DNA of 14,897 bases from Haliscomenobacter sp038240665. Its GTDB lineage: Bacteria; Bacteroidota; Bacteroidia; Chitinophagales; Saprospiraceae. A program made the translations under genes and the position numbers. Under the pieces are notes generated by a model. The model searched no databases. It had not been told where the DNA came from and was given only the letters and a program-made list of their open reading frames with translations. Every line of letters starts with the position of its first letter. Within the stretch, counting starts at the first letter, position 1. Location of the stretch: NCBI GenBank assembly GCA_038240665.1, contig JBBRGN010000105.1, positions 1 to 14,897 on the forward strand, in the 5' to 3' direction. Shown here piece after piece: positions 1 to 8,103 of this stretch.

Positions 1-576
1 TGTATCGTACTACCTGGTGGTTTTTCTTATGGTGATTACTTAAGATCCGGTGCGATTGCCCGTTTTTCACCCGTTATGAATGCGGTCATTGATTTTGCCA
101 ACAAAGGCGGTTTGGTGTATGGCATTTGTAATGGTTTCCAGATCCTTTGCGAGGCAGGTTTGTTGCCCGGCGTATTGCTACGCAACGCCAATCAGCAGTT
201 TATTTGCAAAAATGTATACCTCAAAACGATTTCCAATAGCTCTCCTTTGACTTCTGGTGTTCCCATTGGTCAGGTACTTAAGATACCCATCGCACATGCT
301 GATGGCCGTTACTTCGCGGATGCTGAAACCATGGAAGAGTTGGAATCCAAAGATCAGATCTTGTTTAAGTACTGCGACGAGCGCGGTGCCATCGATGAGG
401 CTTCTAATCCCAATGGTTCTCTGGCTAGCATTGCCGGGATCTGCAACAAGTCGCGCAATGTGTTCGGCATGATGCCCCATCCTGAGCGTGCTGCGGAGGA
501 AATTTTGGGCAATACCGATGGCCGGATGTTGTTGGATTCGTTGGTAAAAATGGCGTTTTCACCAATAATGAGTTAA
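1..576 (+). CDS. purQ: PurQ, phosphoribosylformylglycinamidine synthase glutaminase subunit (5' end outside window)
   Basis: The reading frame is open from base 1 and ends at TAA 574-576, giving 191 residues. A complete stand-alone PurQ is about 225-235 residues, so roughly 40 N-terminal residues lie outside the window. It is a class I glutamine amidotransferase that supplies ammonia to PurL for conversion of FGAR to FGAM, step four of purine synthesis, in the cytoplasm. Visible signatures are the early PGGFSYGDYLRSGA block, the nucleophile Cys in GICNGFQ (codon at 127-129), and the His and Glu of MMPHPERA (codons 478-480 and 484-486), so the triad is complete. It is a separate subunit, not the C-terminal part of a fused large PurL. 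The next gene on this strand, dsbD, is functionally unrelated and starts 161 bp later, so co-transcription is uncertain. No clear U-tract terminator follows the stop. Confidence 0.96.
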   Translation, partial: CIVLPGGFSYGDYLRSGAIARFSPVMNAVIDFANKGGLVYGICNGFQILCEAGLLPGVLLRNANQQFICKNVYLKTISNSSPLTSGVPIGQVLKIPIAHADGRYFADAETMEELESKDQILFKYCDERGAIDEASNPNGSLASIAGICNKSRNVFGMMPHPERAAEEILGNTDGRMLLDSLVKMAFSPIMS

Positions 577-668
577 GTATTTTTACTTAAACCGTTGTTC
601 AGGCGACTGATGAGTGCGTTTATTTTCCTTGCTCTACATCCAATTGACATCATTGAACGTTTATTGTT

Positions 669-715
669 CAGTACCAGTATAAATCGGTTTTGAAAACCGA
701 TTTATACTGGTACTG
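669..715. repeat. Perfect 47-bp palindrome between purQ and dsbD
   Basis: Bases 669-691 are exactly complementary to 693-715 around a single central G at 692. As RNA this gives about 22 bp of uninterrupted stem with a UGA loop. It ends 22 bases before the dsbD ATG at 738. A smaller dyad, TGAAC (654-658) with GTTCA (666-670), abuts and overlaps its left edge. No run of T follows either arm, so it is not a textbook intrinsic terminator. It could act as a purQ transcript-end or stability hairpin, a leader structure for dsbD, a protein-binding site, or a dispersed palindromic repeat. The sequence alone does not decide between these. Confidence 0.9.
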
Positions 716-737
716 TTACTCAAAAAATAGCGATAGC

Positions 738-3284
738 ATGAGAATTTTTGTCTTGTTGGCCTGGATCTTGTCCAGCATAAGCGTCTTCGGACAGATCGAG
801 AACCCCGTTCAATGGTCTACAGAAATTAAGAAAACCAGCGGTCAGGAATACGATCTGCTATTTACCGCCAACATTCAAGACGGCTGGAACATCTATTCTC
901 AGTACCTCGAAAGCGACGATGGCCCCATTCGTACTTCTTTTACCTATGATAAGGGTGCTTTTTACAAGCTGACGGGTAAAAATGTAGAAAATGGCGTGCG
1001 TAAAGACGGTTACGATAAACTTTTTGCCATGAATGTGATCAAGCTCTATAAAAAGGTCGTTTTTACTCAGCATGTCGTCATTACTGATCCTTCCAAACCC
1101 ATTACTGGATATTTGGAGTTCATGACTTGTAATGAGGAAAAGTGTTTGCCGCCAACCGAAGTACCTTTTAAATTTCTTGCTTCAAGTGCTGCCAGTACAT
1201 CAGATGCTGCCCCAGCAAAAACTCAAAAAAATGATAAAGATGGTGCGGCCATAATACCAAAGCCCCTTTTGGAACAAGGTATTCTAGCACCCCCAACTGA
1301 AGGCAATCAAAGTCTTATCCTCAATCCGGTACATTGGAAAACCAGCATTCGAAAAATCAACGCAAGCGACTACGAACTCGAATGGGTTGCTAAACTGGAC
1401 AAAAGCTGGAATCTCTATTCGCAATTTACCGAACCTGGCGGCCCGATTCCTACTTCCTTTGCTTTCAATGAAGGAAAACATTTTCAAGTACAGGGCAAAA
1501 TCAGCGAAAAAGGCCATAAAAAAACCGGGTTTGACCCGATTTTTGGCGTCAATGTGATCAAATATCACGAAGGCGAGGTGGTGTTTGTTCAAAAAGTCAA
1601 AATCCTTGATCCATCTAAACCGATTACCGGTTCGGTGGATTACATCGCCTGCGACGATCATCAATGCTTACCTCCTTCCAATGAGGCTTTTCGTTTTGTT
1701 CCTGCCGAACTTACCACGGCAATAGGCGCAGGAGCTGAAAGTGAGCAATTGCTAGCCACACCAACTGATCCAAGCAGTTTGGCCAATATGTACGCGGGCT
1801 TAGAAAAACCGGATTTGGCCAATCCTTTGGGGCAATGTGGCGAAACAGTGACAATTACCCAAAAAACCAGTTATTGGAACATCTTTTTATTGGGTTTTTT
1901 GGGCGGGTTGTTGGCTTTATTGACCCCCTGTGTATTCCCGATGATCCCTTTGACGGTAAGTTTTTTCACCAAGAGCAGTACCACCCGCGTCAAAGGCATT
2001 TACAATGCTGCGCTTTATGGGTTCTTTATTTTAGGGGTCTATCTTTTGCTGAGTGTCCCTTTTCACCTGCTTAACAACATCAACCCTGATATCCTCAACG
2101 ACATCTCCACCAATGTGTGGCTCAACATCGCTTTTTTCGTTATTTTCTTGGTTTTTGCTTTCTCCTTTTTTGGCTATTTCGAACTGACCTTACCCAGCAG
2201 TTGGGTGAATCGGGCTAGCCAAGCCGAGGGAGTTGGCGGCACCATCGGCGTATTTTTTATGGCGCTTACGCTGGCTTTGGTTTCTTTTTCTTGTACTGGA
2301 CCCATTTTGGGTTCTCTATTGGCTGGCGCGCTGACCTCTGACGGCGGCGCTTGGCAATTAACCACTGGTATGGGCGGTTTTGGTTTGGCGCTAGCGTTAC
2401 CATTTGGCTTATTTGCAGCGTTCCCGAGTATGATGAAAAGTTTACCTAAATCTGGCTCTTGGTTGAATACCGTAAAGGTTACACTGGGTTTTCTTGAATT
2501 GGCTTTAGCGCTCAAGTTTTTGTCCAATGCCGATTTGGTAAAGCAATGGGAGCTACTCAAACTAGAACCCTTTTTGGGGATGTGGATCATCATTTTCCTG
2601 GGCTTGGCCTTGTATTTATTTGGAGTTATCCGTTTTCCACACGATACCAAAGGTGCTTCCACTCCTTGGGTACAAAGAGGATTAGGGTTGGTTTCCTTGG
2701 CCTTTACTTTGTATTTGGTTTCTGGCTTTCAATACGATTCTAAAGCCGGTACTTACCGTTCTTTGACCTTCCTAAGCGGATTAGCACCGCCAGCTGGCTA
2801 CAGCTGGTTCTATCCCAATGATTGTCCCCAAAATTTGAATTGCTTCAAAGACTTAGACACCGGGATGGCCTACGCCCGCGAAACCAACAAACCAGTACTC
2901 ATCGACTTTACTGGTCACGCCTGTGTTAACTGTCGGAAAATGGAGGAAAATGTATGGCCAACCTCACCCGTATATCCTACACTTAGCAAAGATTATGTAT
3001 TGATTTCATTGTACGTGGATGACAAACGCGAATTGCCGGAAGACCAGCAAATTGTGGTTAATACAGCCAACGGCAATACCCGTAAATTGCGCAGCATTGG
3101 CAATAAATGGTCGCATTTCCAAACGGAGTATTTTGCCACCAATACCCAGCCTTATTACGTTTTGTTGACGCCAAACGGGAAAGTGCTGGCGCAGCCACGT
3201 GGATATACACCTGACAAGTATACTTACGGAGCGTTTCTGAATTGCGGAAAAAACACTTTTCGCCAGCTTACGATGGGCAACTAA
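738..3284 (+). CDS. dsbD: DsbD-type transmembrane thiol-disulfide reductase with duplicated N-terminal alpha domain
   Basis: This 848-residue protein carries electrons from cytoplasmic thioredoxin across the inner membrane to periplasmic thiol proteins. I start it at ATG 738 because the product then begins with a clean signal peptide (MRIFVLLAWILSS, likely cut near FGQ, residues 17-19). An in-frame TTG at 690 lies inside the palindrome and would add 16 polar residues. Two DsbD-alpha-like domains (about 22-146 and 196-320) each keep a Cys pair: C131/C136 in TCNEEKCLPP and C305/C310 in ACDDHQCLPP. A membrane domain of about eight helices (about 380-665) carries the paired Cys of LLTPCVFP (C398) and SFSCTGP (C519). 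A C-terminal thioredoxin-like domain (about 705-835) has CVNC (C729/C732). All redox Cys of E. coli DsbD have counterparts. The second alpha domain makes it longer than the usual family member. It could serve cytochrome c maturation or disulfide isomerisation; the neighbours do not tell. Confidence 0.94.
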   Translation: MRIFVLLAWILSSISVFGQIENPVQWSTEIKKTSGQEYDLLFTANIQDGWNIYSQYLESDDGPIRTSFTYDKGAFYKLTGKNVENGVRKDGYDKLFAMNVIKLYKKVVFTQHVVITDPSKPITGYLEFMTCNEEKCLPPTEVPFKFLASSAASTSDAAPAKTQKNDKDGAAIIPKPLLEQGILAPPTEGNQSLILNPVHWKTSIRKINASDYELEWVAKLDKSWNLYSQFTEPGGPIPTSFAFNEGKHFQVQGKISEKGHKKTGFDPIFGVNVIKYHEGEVVFVQKVKILDPSKPITGSVDYIACDDHQCLPPSNEAFRFVPAELTTAIGAGAESEQLLATPTDPSSLANMYAGLEKPDLANPLGQCGETVTITQKTSYWNIFLLGFLGGLLALLTPCVFPMIPLTVSFFTKSSTTRVKGIYNAALYGFFILGVYLLLSVPFHLLNNINPDILNDISTNVWLNIAFFVIFLVFAFSFFGYFELTLPSSWVNRASQAEGVGGTIGVFFMALTLALVSFSCTGPILGSLLAGALTSDGGAWQLTTGMGGFGLALALPFGLFAAFPSMMKSLPKSGSWLNTVKVTLGFLELALALKFLSNADLVKQWELLKLEPFLGMWIIIFLGLALYLFGVIRFPHDTKGASTPWVQRGLGLVSLAFTLYLVSGFQYDSKAGTYRSLTFLSGLAPPAGYSWFYPNDCPQNLNCFKDLDTGMAYARETNKPVLIDFTGHACVNCRKMEENVWPTSPVYPTLSKDYVLISLYVDDKRELPEDQQIVVNTANGNTRKLRSIGNKWSHFQTEYFATNTQPYYVLLTPNGKVLAQPRGYTPDKYTYGAFLNCGKNTFRQLTMGN

Positions 3285-3299
3285 TACTGCTCTAAAATA

Positions 3300-3348
3300 A
3301 AACAACGCAGCCGATAATTTCCAATGGAGATTATCGGCTGCGCTGTTT
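3300..3348. terminator. Bidirectional intrinsic terminator between dsbD and the HAD gene
   Basis: Arms 3306-3322 and 3326-3342 pair (CGCAGCCGATAA with TTATCGGCTGCG, continuing inward with one G-U) around the loop AAT. After a one-base mismatch, AAAAC (3299-3303 region) pairs with GTTT (3345-3348). The A-rich left flank and T-rich right flank suit termination in both directions. It lies exactly between two convergent genes, 15 bp after the dsbD stop. Confidence 0.85.
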
Positions 3349-3370
3349 ATGATCCAAATTTTCAACTCGA

Positions 3371-3817
3371 TTACGACTTAAAAACCTCGATTTCGTGTTT
3401 TTCGACTACTAGATCGGTAAACAACCCTTTAAAACGGGTTGCTTTTACGATGTGGTTGTCGATCCAATGGTAATTACCACCACGAGGTTTACCAAACAAG
3501 ATACCATGGTACTTGAAGCCATGTTTGTTCAACCACTCTTCGCTGATTTGGCGGTGCTCCTCGGTACGAGAAGTAAAGTAGGTAATGAAATGCCCTTCTT
3601 CATACCACTTGTTCAGGATGCGTAAGGCATCTGGATAAGGAAGTACGGTGATCATTCTTTCCGGTTCTTCGTTGGGAATGTCATCACAAATGGTTCCGTC
3701 GATATCGATCAAAAAGTTTTTTACACTTTCTGGCAGAACCGGGCTGATTGTCTCTCCTTTTTCGTTATACGTAGTTTGGAGATTCTGATTAGACTGCTCA
3801 CTCATTGATGAATGCAT
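3371..3817 (-). CDS. Small HAD-superfamily phosphatase
   Basis: The product is 148 residues from ATG 3817, or 144 from the second in-frame ATG at 3805 (MSEQ). It is a compact HAD-fold hydrolase, probably cytoplasmic and Mg-dependent. Motif I is FLIDIDGTICDD, with nucleophile D38 and acid/base D40. Motif II is YFTSRTEEH (T82/S83). Motif III is Lys110 in FGKPRGG, followed by HWIDNH with D120 where motif IV acidic residues are expected. No cap domain of any size fits in this length. The DIPNEEPERM and GKPRGGNYHWIDNHIVKATR segments look highly conserved, and from memory close relatives in Bacteroidota genomes are sometimes labelled phosphoheptose isomerase. The motifs support a phosphatase and not an isomerase. 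The substrate is unknown; a sugar-phosphate or nucleotide is a guess. It lies 185 bp downstream of the M23 gene on the same strand. Confidence 0.85.
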   Translation of the reverse strand: MHSSMSEQSNQNLQTTYNEKGETISPVLPESVKNFLIDIDGTICDDIPNEEPERMITVLPYPDALRILNKWYEEGHFITYFTSRTEEHRQISEEWLNKHGFKYHGILFGKPRGGNYHWIDNHIVKATRFKGLFTDLVVEKHEIEVFKS

Positions 3818-4002
3818 TATATTTTAAACTAAATTTCAATGTTTAAAAACCTCACAAAAAGGGTAGTAGAAGATAATTTGGTAGGTTGTAAGCAAAAAAC
3901 AGATCTGGTTAGAATCAAAATTTTGCGCAATATCGGCTTTTTTACGAAAAAAGAAAAATGTAACCGGTTGATCTGTAAGTTAAATATAAAACGAGAACAA
4001 GA
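3818..4002. other. AT-rich intergenic spacer with nested inverted repeats
   Basis: This is the gap between the M23 stop and the HAD start, both on the minus strand. ACAGATC (3899-3905) pairs with GATCTGT (3970-3976), and GGTT (3907-3910) pairs with AACC (3962-3965). They enclose a small hairpin, CTTTTTT-acg-AAAAAAG (3937-3953). It may be the 3' end structure of the peptidase transcript, though the stem is too AT-rich for a convincing intrinsic terminator. I find no ORF or confident promoter here. Confidence 0.45.
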
Positions 4003-4899
4003 TTAGAAAGTGATGTAGTCTCTGGGGTCAACGGGTTTGCCACGATACCACAATTCGAAATGCAGGTGCGGCCCGTGAGAAAGCGTACCCGTATTGCCAA
4101 CAATAGCGATTGCTTCGCCTGCACGAACAAAACTACCGGTTTTTTTAAGCAATGAAGAATTGTGTTTGTAGAAAGTTACCAGATTGTTGTCATGCTGAAC
4201 CCCAATGGTGTTGCCTGTTTCCAGCGTCCAGTCCGACATAAATACATAGCCTTCCATAGCTGCTTTGATGGCGGTATTTTTGGGGACCAACACATCTACT
4301 CCATAGTGTAATTTACTGGCATCAAAATCTTCGCTGATCTCGCCGTTGACCGGAGCAACAAAATAAAGGTTCTCGGGCGGAATATTGCTACGAATGGCCA
4401 CTGCTTTCGAGCGGCCTTGTTGCGCAATCGCCCCAATCATTTCCAGTTCTACCTCTTTGCGGAGTTGGTAATCGGTTTCTGAAGCACTAATTTTTTTTTT
4501 ATCTATTTCCTTGGCATTATTCTCGATTTTGGGAACATCCTTCTCGCGCAAAGGATTACCCGAGATGCGGCGTTGCAAGTTTTCAATCAAAGTTTGTTGC
4601 GCCTTGAAATCGCGTTCCATCTGTTTGAGCTCATTGGTAAGCTCGAATAACTGCCGAGAATCCGCATTGACGCCAACTCCTGGAAGATAACGTTTCAATG
4701 GCGTAAAGGCTACCAGAAAGACCCCCAGCATGGTCAGTACTACAAACAAAGTGCTGCCAAAAACATATAAATTGAGCAGCGTAAGTTTATAAGAACTAAC
4801 TTCCTCAAAAGTTTCGTCATTCATGACCACAAAACGGTAACGATTCTTTAGGCTTGCCAACCAACGTTGGATCCGTTCATTATTGATTTTTAAGGCCAT
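4003..4899 (-). CDS. Membrane-anchored M23 (LytM-type) peptidoglycan endopeptidase
   Basis: The product is 298 residues when started at ATG 4899 (MALKINNERI). An upstream in-frame ATG at 4947 would add a glycine-rich 16-residue tail with no obvious role. Layout: a short basic cytoplasmic segment; one transmembrane helix (about 42-66); a charged, probably coiled-coil linker (about 80-165); and an M23 domain (about 178-298). Zinc ligands H198 and D202 (LHYGVD) and H280 of HLHFE are present. So are the catalytic-site histidines H246 (YKH) and H278, so unlike EnvC/NlpD-type activators it looks catalytically competent. It would sit in the inner membrane facing the periplasm and cut peptide cross-links, as in the MepM/LytM family. 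It is divergent from porW/sprE with a 177-bp shared upstream region, and the next minus-strand gene is the HAD phosphatase. Confidence 0.92.
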   Translation of the reverse strand: MALKINNERIQRWLASLKNRYRFVVMNDETFEEVSSYKLTLLNLYVFGSTLFVVLTMLGVFLVAFTPLKRYLPGVGVNADSRQLFELTNELKQMERDFKAQQTLIENLQRRISGNPLREKDVPKIENNAKEIDKKKISASETDYQLRKEVELEMIGAIAQQGRSKAVAIRSNIPPENLYFVAPVNGEISEDFDASKLHYGVDVLVPKNTAIKAAMEGYVFMSDWTLETGNTIGVQHDNNLVTFYKHNSSLLKKTGSFVRAGEAIAIVGNTGTLSHGPHLHFELWYRGKPVDPRDYITF

Positions 4900-4999
4900 T
4901 AATCTTGATTTTATGAAAAATTCACCCCCTAAACCCACATCCCTCAATTTGGGTGATAATAAATTTACGATTCAATAGTTATAGTTCATAAATTTCGGG

Positions 5000-5029
5000 T
5001 AAAGTTACATCTTGAACCGGAGCGTCAAA
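5000..5029 (-). promoter_or_regulatory. Possible Bacteroidota-type promoter for the M23 gene
   Basis: Read on the minus strand, TTTG (5026-5029) is followed after 18 bases by TAACTTTA (5000-5007). This resembles the phylum's -33 TTTG and -7 TAnnTTTG elements, with one mismatch at the last base. It would leave a leader of roughly 95 bases before ATG 4899. The call rests on pattern only. Confidence 0.35.
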
Positions 5030-5076
5030 CCAAGATGCGCCTTTTTTTAGAATTGTACGAGCTAAAATTTTAGGTT

Positions 5077-8000
5077 TTGAAACGGAATCTTTACGTCATT
5101 GCAGTTTTAAGTCTTTGTTTTTTGATTTTGGAAAGTTGTGTAACTACCAAACGCAAAGACGACGACTTGTCTTTAATGGGCAAGTTGTACCACAATACTA
5201 CAGCCTTGTACAATGGCTACTTTAATGCCAATGAGATCATGGAACTGACCACGGTATCCTTAGAGCAGCAACAGCAAGACAATTTTGCCAAGTTATTGCC
5301 CATCTATGAATCACTGGCCGTAGACAACCCGCAGGCCGCTTTTTCAGAACTTGACAAAGCGATCAAAAAAGTGTCAACGGTGGTGGCGCTACACCGCAAA
5401 AGTCAATGGTCGGACGATTGTTACCTTCTAGCTGGAAAAGCGCAATACCTCAAACACGACTTTGAAAGTGCTGAACAAACCCTCCGTTTTTTGGTCAATG
5501 AATATGACCCTGACAAAAAGGAAAAACTCCGACGCGCTAAAATGGGTGCAAAAAAAGGCGACCCAAAAGCTACTGAAAAAAAGCTAACCAAAGATATGAC
5601 GCCCAAAGAACGCAAACGGGCGATCAAACAAAGGGATAAAGACCGGAAAATAAAAGCCAAAGCAGCTGAAAAAAAACGCAAGGATAAAAACCGCGAAATT
5701 GCCCGCAAACGAAAACTTCGATCCAAGGGAAAAGCCGTACCTAAAGCTACCACTCCCGCTACTCCCAAACCTGGCGATCCTACCAAGGCTCCGCCAACCG
5801 TACCTACTCCGCCGAAATTGACCCCAAAGGAAGAAAAAAAAGCGGCTAAAGAAGCGGCTAAAGCGGCTGAACCAGAAAAACCCGAAAATTATTTCATGAA
5901 GCACCGTCCTTGTTATCAAGAGGGCGTGCTGTGGTTGGGTCTTACTTTGATTGAACGCGATAATTATGACGGCGCGCTTCGCTTGCTCAATGAGCTCAAC
6001 CAAGATCCGGGAACATTTGATGATATCCGCGAACAATTGGCTCCCGCGCTGGCTCATTTGTTCATTAAGCGCAAAGAATTTGAAGAAGCGCTTCAACCCT
6101 TGAAAGTAGCTTCCGAAACTGCTGAAAAGCGCAAAGATCGCGCCCGTTATGCATATGTTTTGGCACAACTACACCAGCGAATGGGGCAATGGTCGGATGC
6201 TTATGCCGGTTTTGAAAGAGTGATTCAGCTATCGCCTTCTTTTGAAATGGATTTTAATGCCCGACTGAATTTGGCGCAAAATTCCTGGTTAAGTGGCAAA
6301 GGTTCAGCTGAAGCGGCACTTCGTGATCTGGAAAAAATGCTCCGTGAGGAAAAGAATGCGGACTACAAAGACCAGATCTACTACGCCATGGCCAATATTG
6401 CCCTCAAAAACAACGACCGCAAGCAAGCCATTACCTTTTTGCGCAAAGCAGCTCGAGCTACCAAAAACAACAATGCCCAATTGTCAGAAACTTACTATTT
6501 GTTATCGCAATTGTTTTTGGAGTCGGAGGATTTCGTAATGACCAAAAACTACCTCGACAGTACCCTAAACATCTTGCCCAAGCAGGATGAACGCTACAAA
6601 CCTTCTGACAAACTCCGCAACAGTTTAAAGGACATTGCTGCACTGATCGAATCGATCAATTTACAAGACAGCACTTTGCGGCTCAGCAAAATGTCAGATA
6701 AGGAATTAAAGCAATTGGCTAATAAAGTTAAGAAAAAACGCGACGAAGAACGGCTAGCTCAATTGAGCGCTGCCGCTGCAGCATCCTCAAGTGGTGACAA
6801 CGCCCAGGCATTACCCGTACTGGTTCGATCAGGTTCAACACCTCCATTTTGGGCTTATGATGACCGGGAAATTCGCCGAGGACAACGAGAATTTACCAAA
6901 GCTTGGGGCGATCGAAAACTAGAAGACGACTGGCGACGCAGCAATCACCGCAGTTCAGGCAATAACGACAACACGGCAGATGTCCAGCAAAATGTTACGG
7001 CCAATGCTGGAAACAAGGAAAACAATGGCGAGCCCGATGAAATTGAGGCTACCTTAGGCAAGATACCACGTACCGATGTTGATCGCAAAATTTTGGAAAT
7101 CAAACTATCCGAAGCTTATTATAAATTAGGCACCCTTTACCGGGAGAGGTTGGAAAACAACCTAAAAGCGGTTGAAACCCTGGAGTTATTGGACAGTAAG
7201 TTCCCAAGAAGTAATTACGAACTCAATTCTTGGTTCTATCTCTACCTTGCGTATACCGACTTAAACGAGCCTGCCAAAGCCCAGGTTTACTACGATAAGA
7301 TTATTGAACGCCATCCTACTTCAGATTTTGCAAAAGCCTTGAAAAATCCGAATTATGGCAAGGAAATGGCCAATGCTAAAAAAGAAATCAACACGTATTA
7401 TGACGAGGCCTATGCTGCTTTTACCAGCGGCAAGTACCAAGAAGCCTTCACCAAGGCCACTGAGTCAAAATTGAAATACGGTGCAGAAAACACCCTTGCG
7501 CCTCGATTTGCTTTACTAGCAGCTATATCCAGCGGAAATATCCAAGGTGCTGAGGTATACAAGTCGGCCTTGCAAGAGGTCATCACCCGCTATCCTAAAG
7601 CGCCAGAAGCTACGCGTGCACGGGAAATCCTGCGTTTGGTTGGTGGCGCTACCGCCAACCTCCCTGGTGATCAGGAACGAACCAACGCTGCTGCTGCAGC
7701 TGAAATTCCGGAAGTGAAATTTGTATTGGAAGAAAGTACGCCACACTACATCATGGTTTTACTCAGTGTTGATGCTAACTTGGAAAATTCCAAAAATTCT
7801 ATTTCAGACTACCATCGAAAATATTTTAGCCTAGATCGATTAACGATCACCCCGGTTATTTTGGACACGGAAGGGAAGGGTAACATCCTGCTTATTCGCC
7901 GCTTTGGCGACAAGGCTGCCGCGATGAAGTATTATGATGGGGTACAAAAAAACAAGGCTGATTTTCTGGGCAGTCAAAACTACCAGATCTTTGCCATCAG

Positions 8001-8082
8001 CCTCAATAATTACCGTGAAGTACTGACTGCAAAAGCGCTAGGAGGCTACGAAGCATTTTTTAATACCAACTATTTGAAATAG
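5077..8082 (+). CDS. porW: PorW/SprE-like TPR lipoprotein of the type IX secretion system / gliding machinery
   Basis: This is a 1001-residue lipoprotein starting at TTG 5077. The TTG is needed because the signal peptide and lipobox (LILESC, lipid-bearing Cys21) come before the first internal Met at residue 34. TPR-like helical pairs run through about 75-545 and 690-860. A conserved-looking block at about 588-625 (FWAYDDREIRRGQREF, then KAWGDRKLEDDWRRS) and a C-terminal domain (about 885-1001, from KFVLEESTPHYIMVLLSVDA) match what I remember of SprE/PorW proteins. These proteins are needed for type IX secretion and gliding and associate with the secretion motor and ring parts. Residues 145-270 are an unusually Lys/Arg/Ala/Pro-rich insertion that splits the first TPR block. 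A second low-complexity stretch covers about 560-585 and 630-660. The protein is expected on the periplasmic face of a membrane. It is divergent from the M23 peptidase and convergent with the transglycosylase gene, with 21 bp between stop codons. Confidence 0.86.
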   Translation: MKRNLYVIAVLSLCFLILESCVTTKRKDDDLSLMGKLYHNTTALYNGYFNANEIMELTTVSLEQQQQDNFAKLLPIYESLAVDNPQAAFSELDKAIKKVSTVVALHRKSQWSDDCYLLAGKAQYLKHDFESAEQTLRFLVNEYDPDKKEKLRRAKMGAKKGDPKATEKKLTKDMTPKERKRAIKQRDKDRKIKAKAAEKKRKDKNREIARKRKLRSKGKAVPKATTPATPKPGDPTKAPPTVPTPPKLTPKEEKKAAKEAAKAAEPEKPENYFMKHRPCYQEGVLWLGLTLIERDNYDGALRLLNELNQDPGTFDDIREQLAPALAHLFIKRKEFEEALQPLKVASETAEKRKDRARYAYVLAQLHQRMGQWSDAYAGFERVIQLSPSFEMDFNARLNLAQNSWLSGKGSAEAALRDLEKMLREEKNADYKDQIYYAMANIALKNNDRKQAITFLRKAARATKNNNAQLSETYYLLSQLFLESEDFVMTKNYLDSTLNILPKQDERYKPSDKLRNSLKDIAALIESINLQDSTLRLSKMSDKELKQLANKVKKKRDEERLAQLSAAAAASSSGDNAQALPVLVRSGSTPPFWAYDDREIRRGQREFTKAWGDRKLEDDWRRSNHRSSGNNDNTADVQQNVTANAGNKENNGEPDEIEATLGKIPRTDVDRKILEIKLSEAYYKLGTLYRERLENNLKAVETLELLDSKFPRSNYELNSWFYLYLAYTDLNEPAKAQVYYDKIIERHPTSDFAKALKNPNYGKEMANAKKEINTYYDEAYAAFTSGKYQEAFTKATESKLKYGAENTLAPRFALLAAISSGNIQGAEVYKSALQEVITRYPKAPEATRAREILRLVGGATANLPGDQERTNAAAAAEIPEVKFVLEESTPHYIMVLLSVDANLENSKNSISDYHRKYFSLDRLTITPVILDTEGKGNILLIRRFGDKAAAMKYYDGVQKNKADFLGSQNYQIFAISLNNYREVLTAKALGGYEAFFNTNYLK

Positions 8083-8103
8083 AGAAAGGCTTTTGATCTT
8101 CCT

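Noticed and set aside
577..668. Promoter or intrinsic terminator right after purQ
   Set aside because: I found no TAnnTTTG element at good spacing and no GC-rich stem with a T-tract.
690..737. TTG start at 690 for dsbD, adding 16 residues (MKTDLYWYCYSKNSDS)
   Set aside because: It starts within the palindrome, gives a polar tail before the signal peptide, and ATG 738 yields a standard signal sequence.
1284..2662. Minus-strand frames of 126 and 162 codons opposite dsbD
   Set aside because: They lie fully inside a strongly supported gene and show no domain, signal peptide or coherent start.
3371..3817. Phosphoheptose isomerase as the function of the small minus-strand gene
   Set aside because: The sequence has the DxDGT, TSR and Lys motifs of HAD phosphatases and no SIS isomerase domain.
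5421..6168. Two minus-strand frames opposite the porW/sprE basic insertion
   Set aside because: Their Phe/Arg/Ser-rich products are what the complement of Lys/Ala-rich codons gives. The plus-strand protein explains the region.
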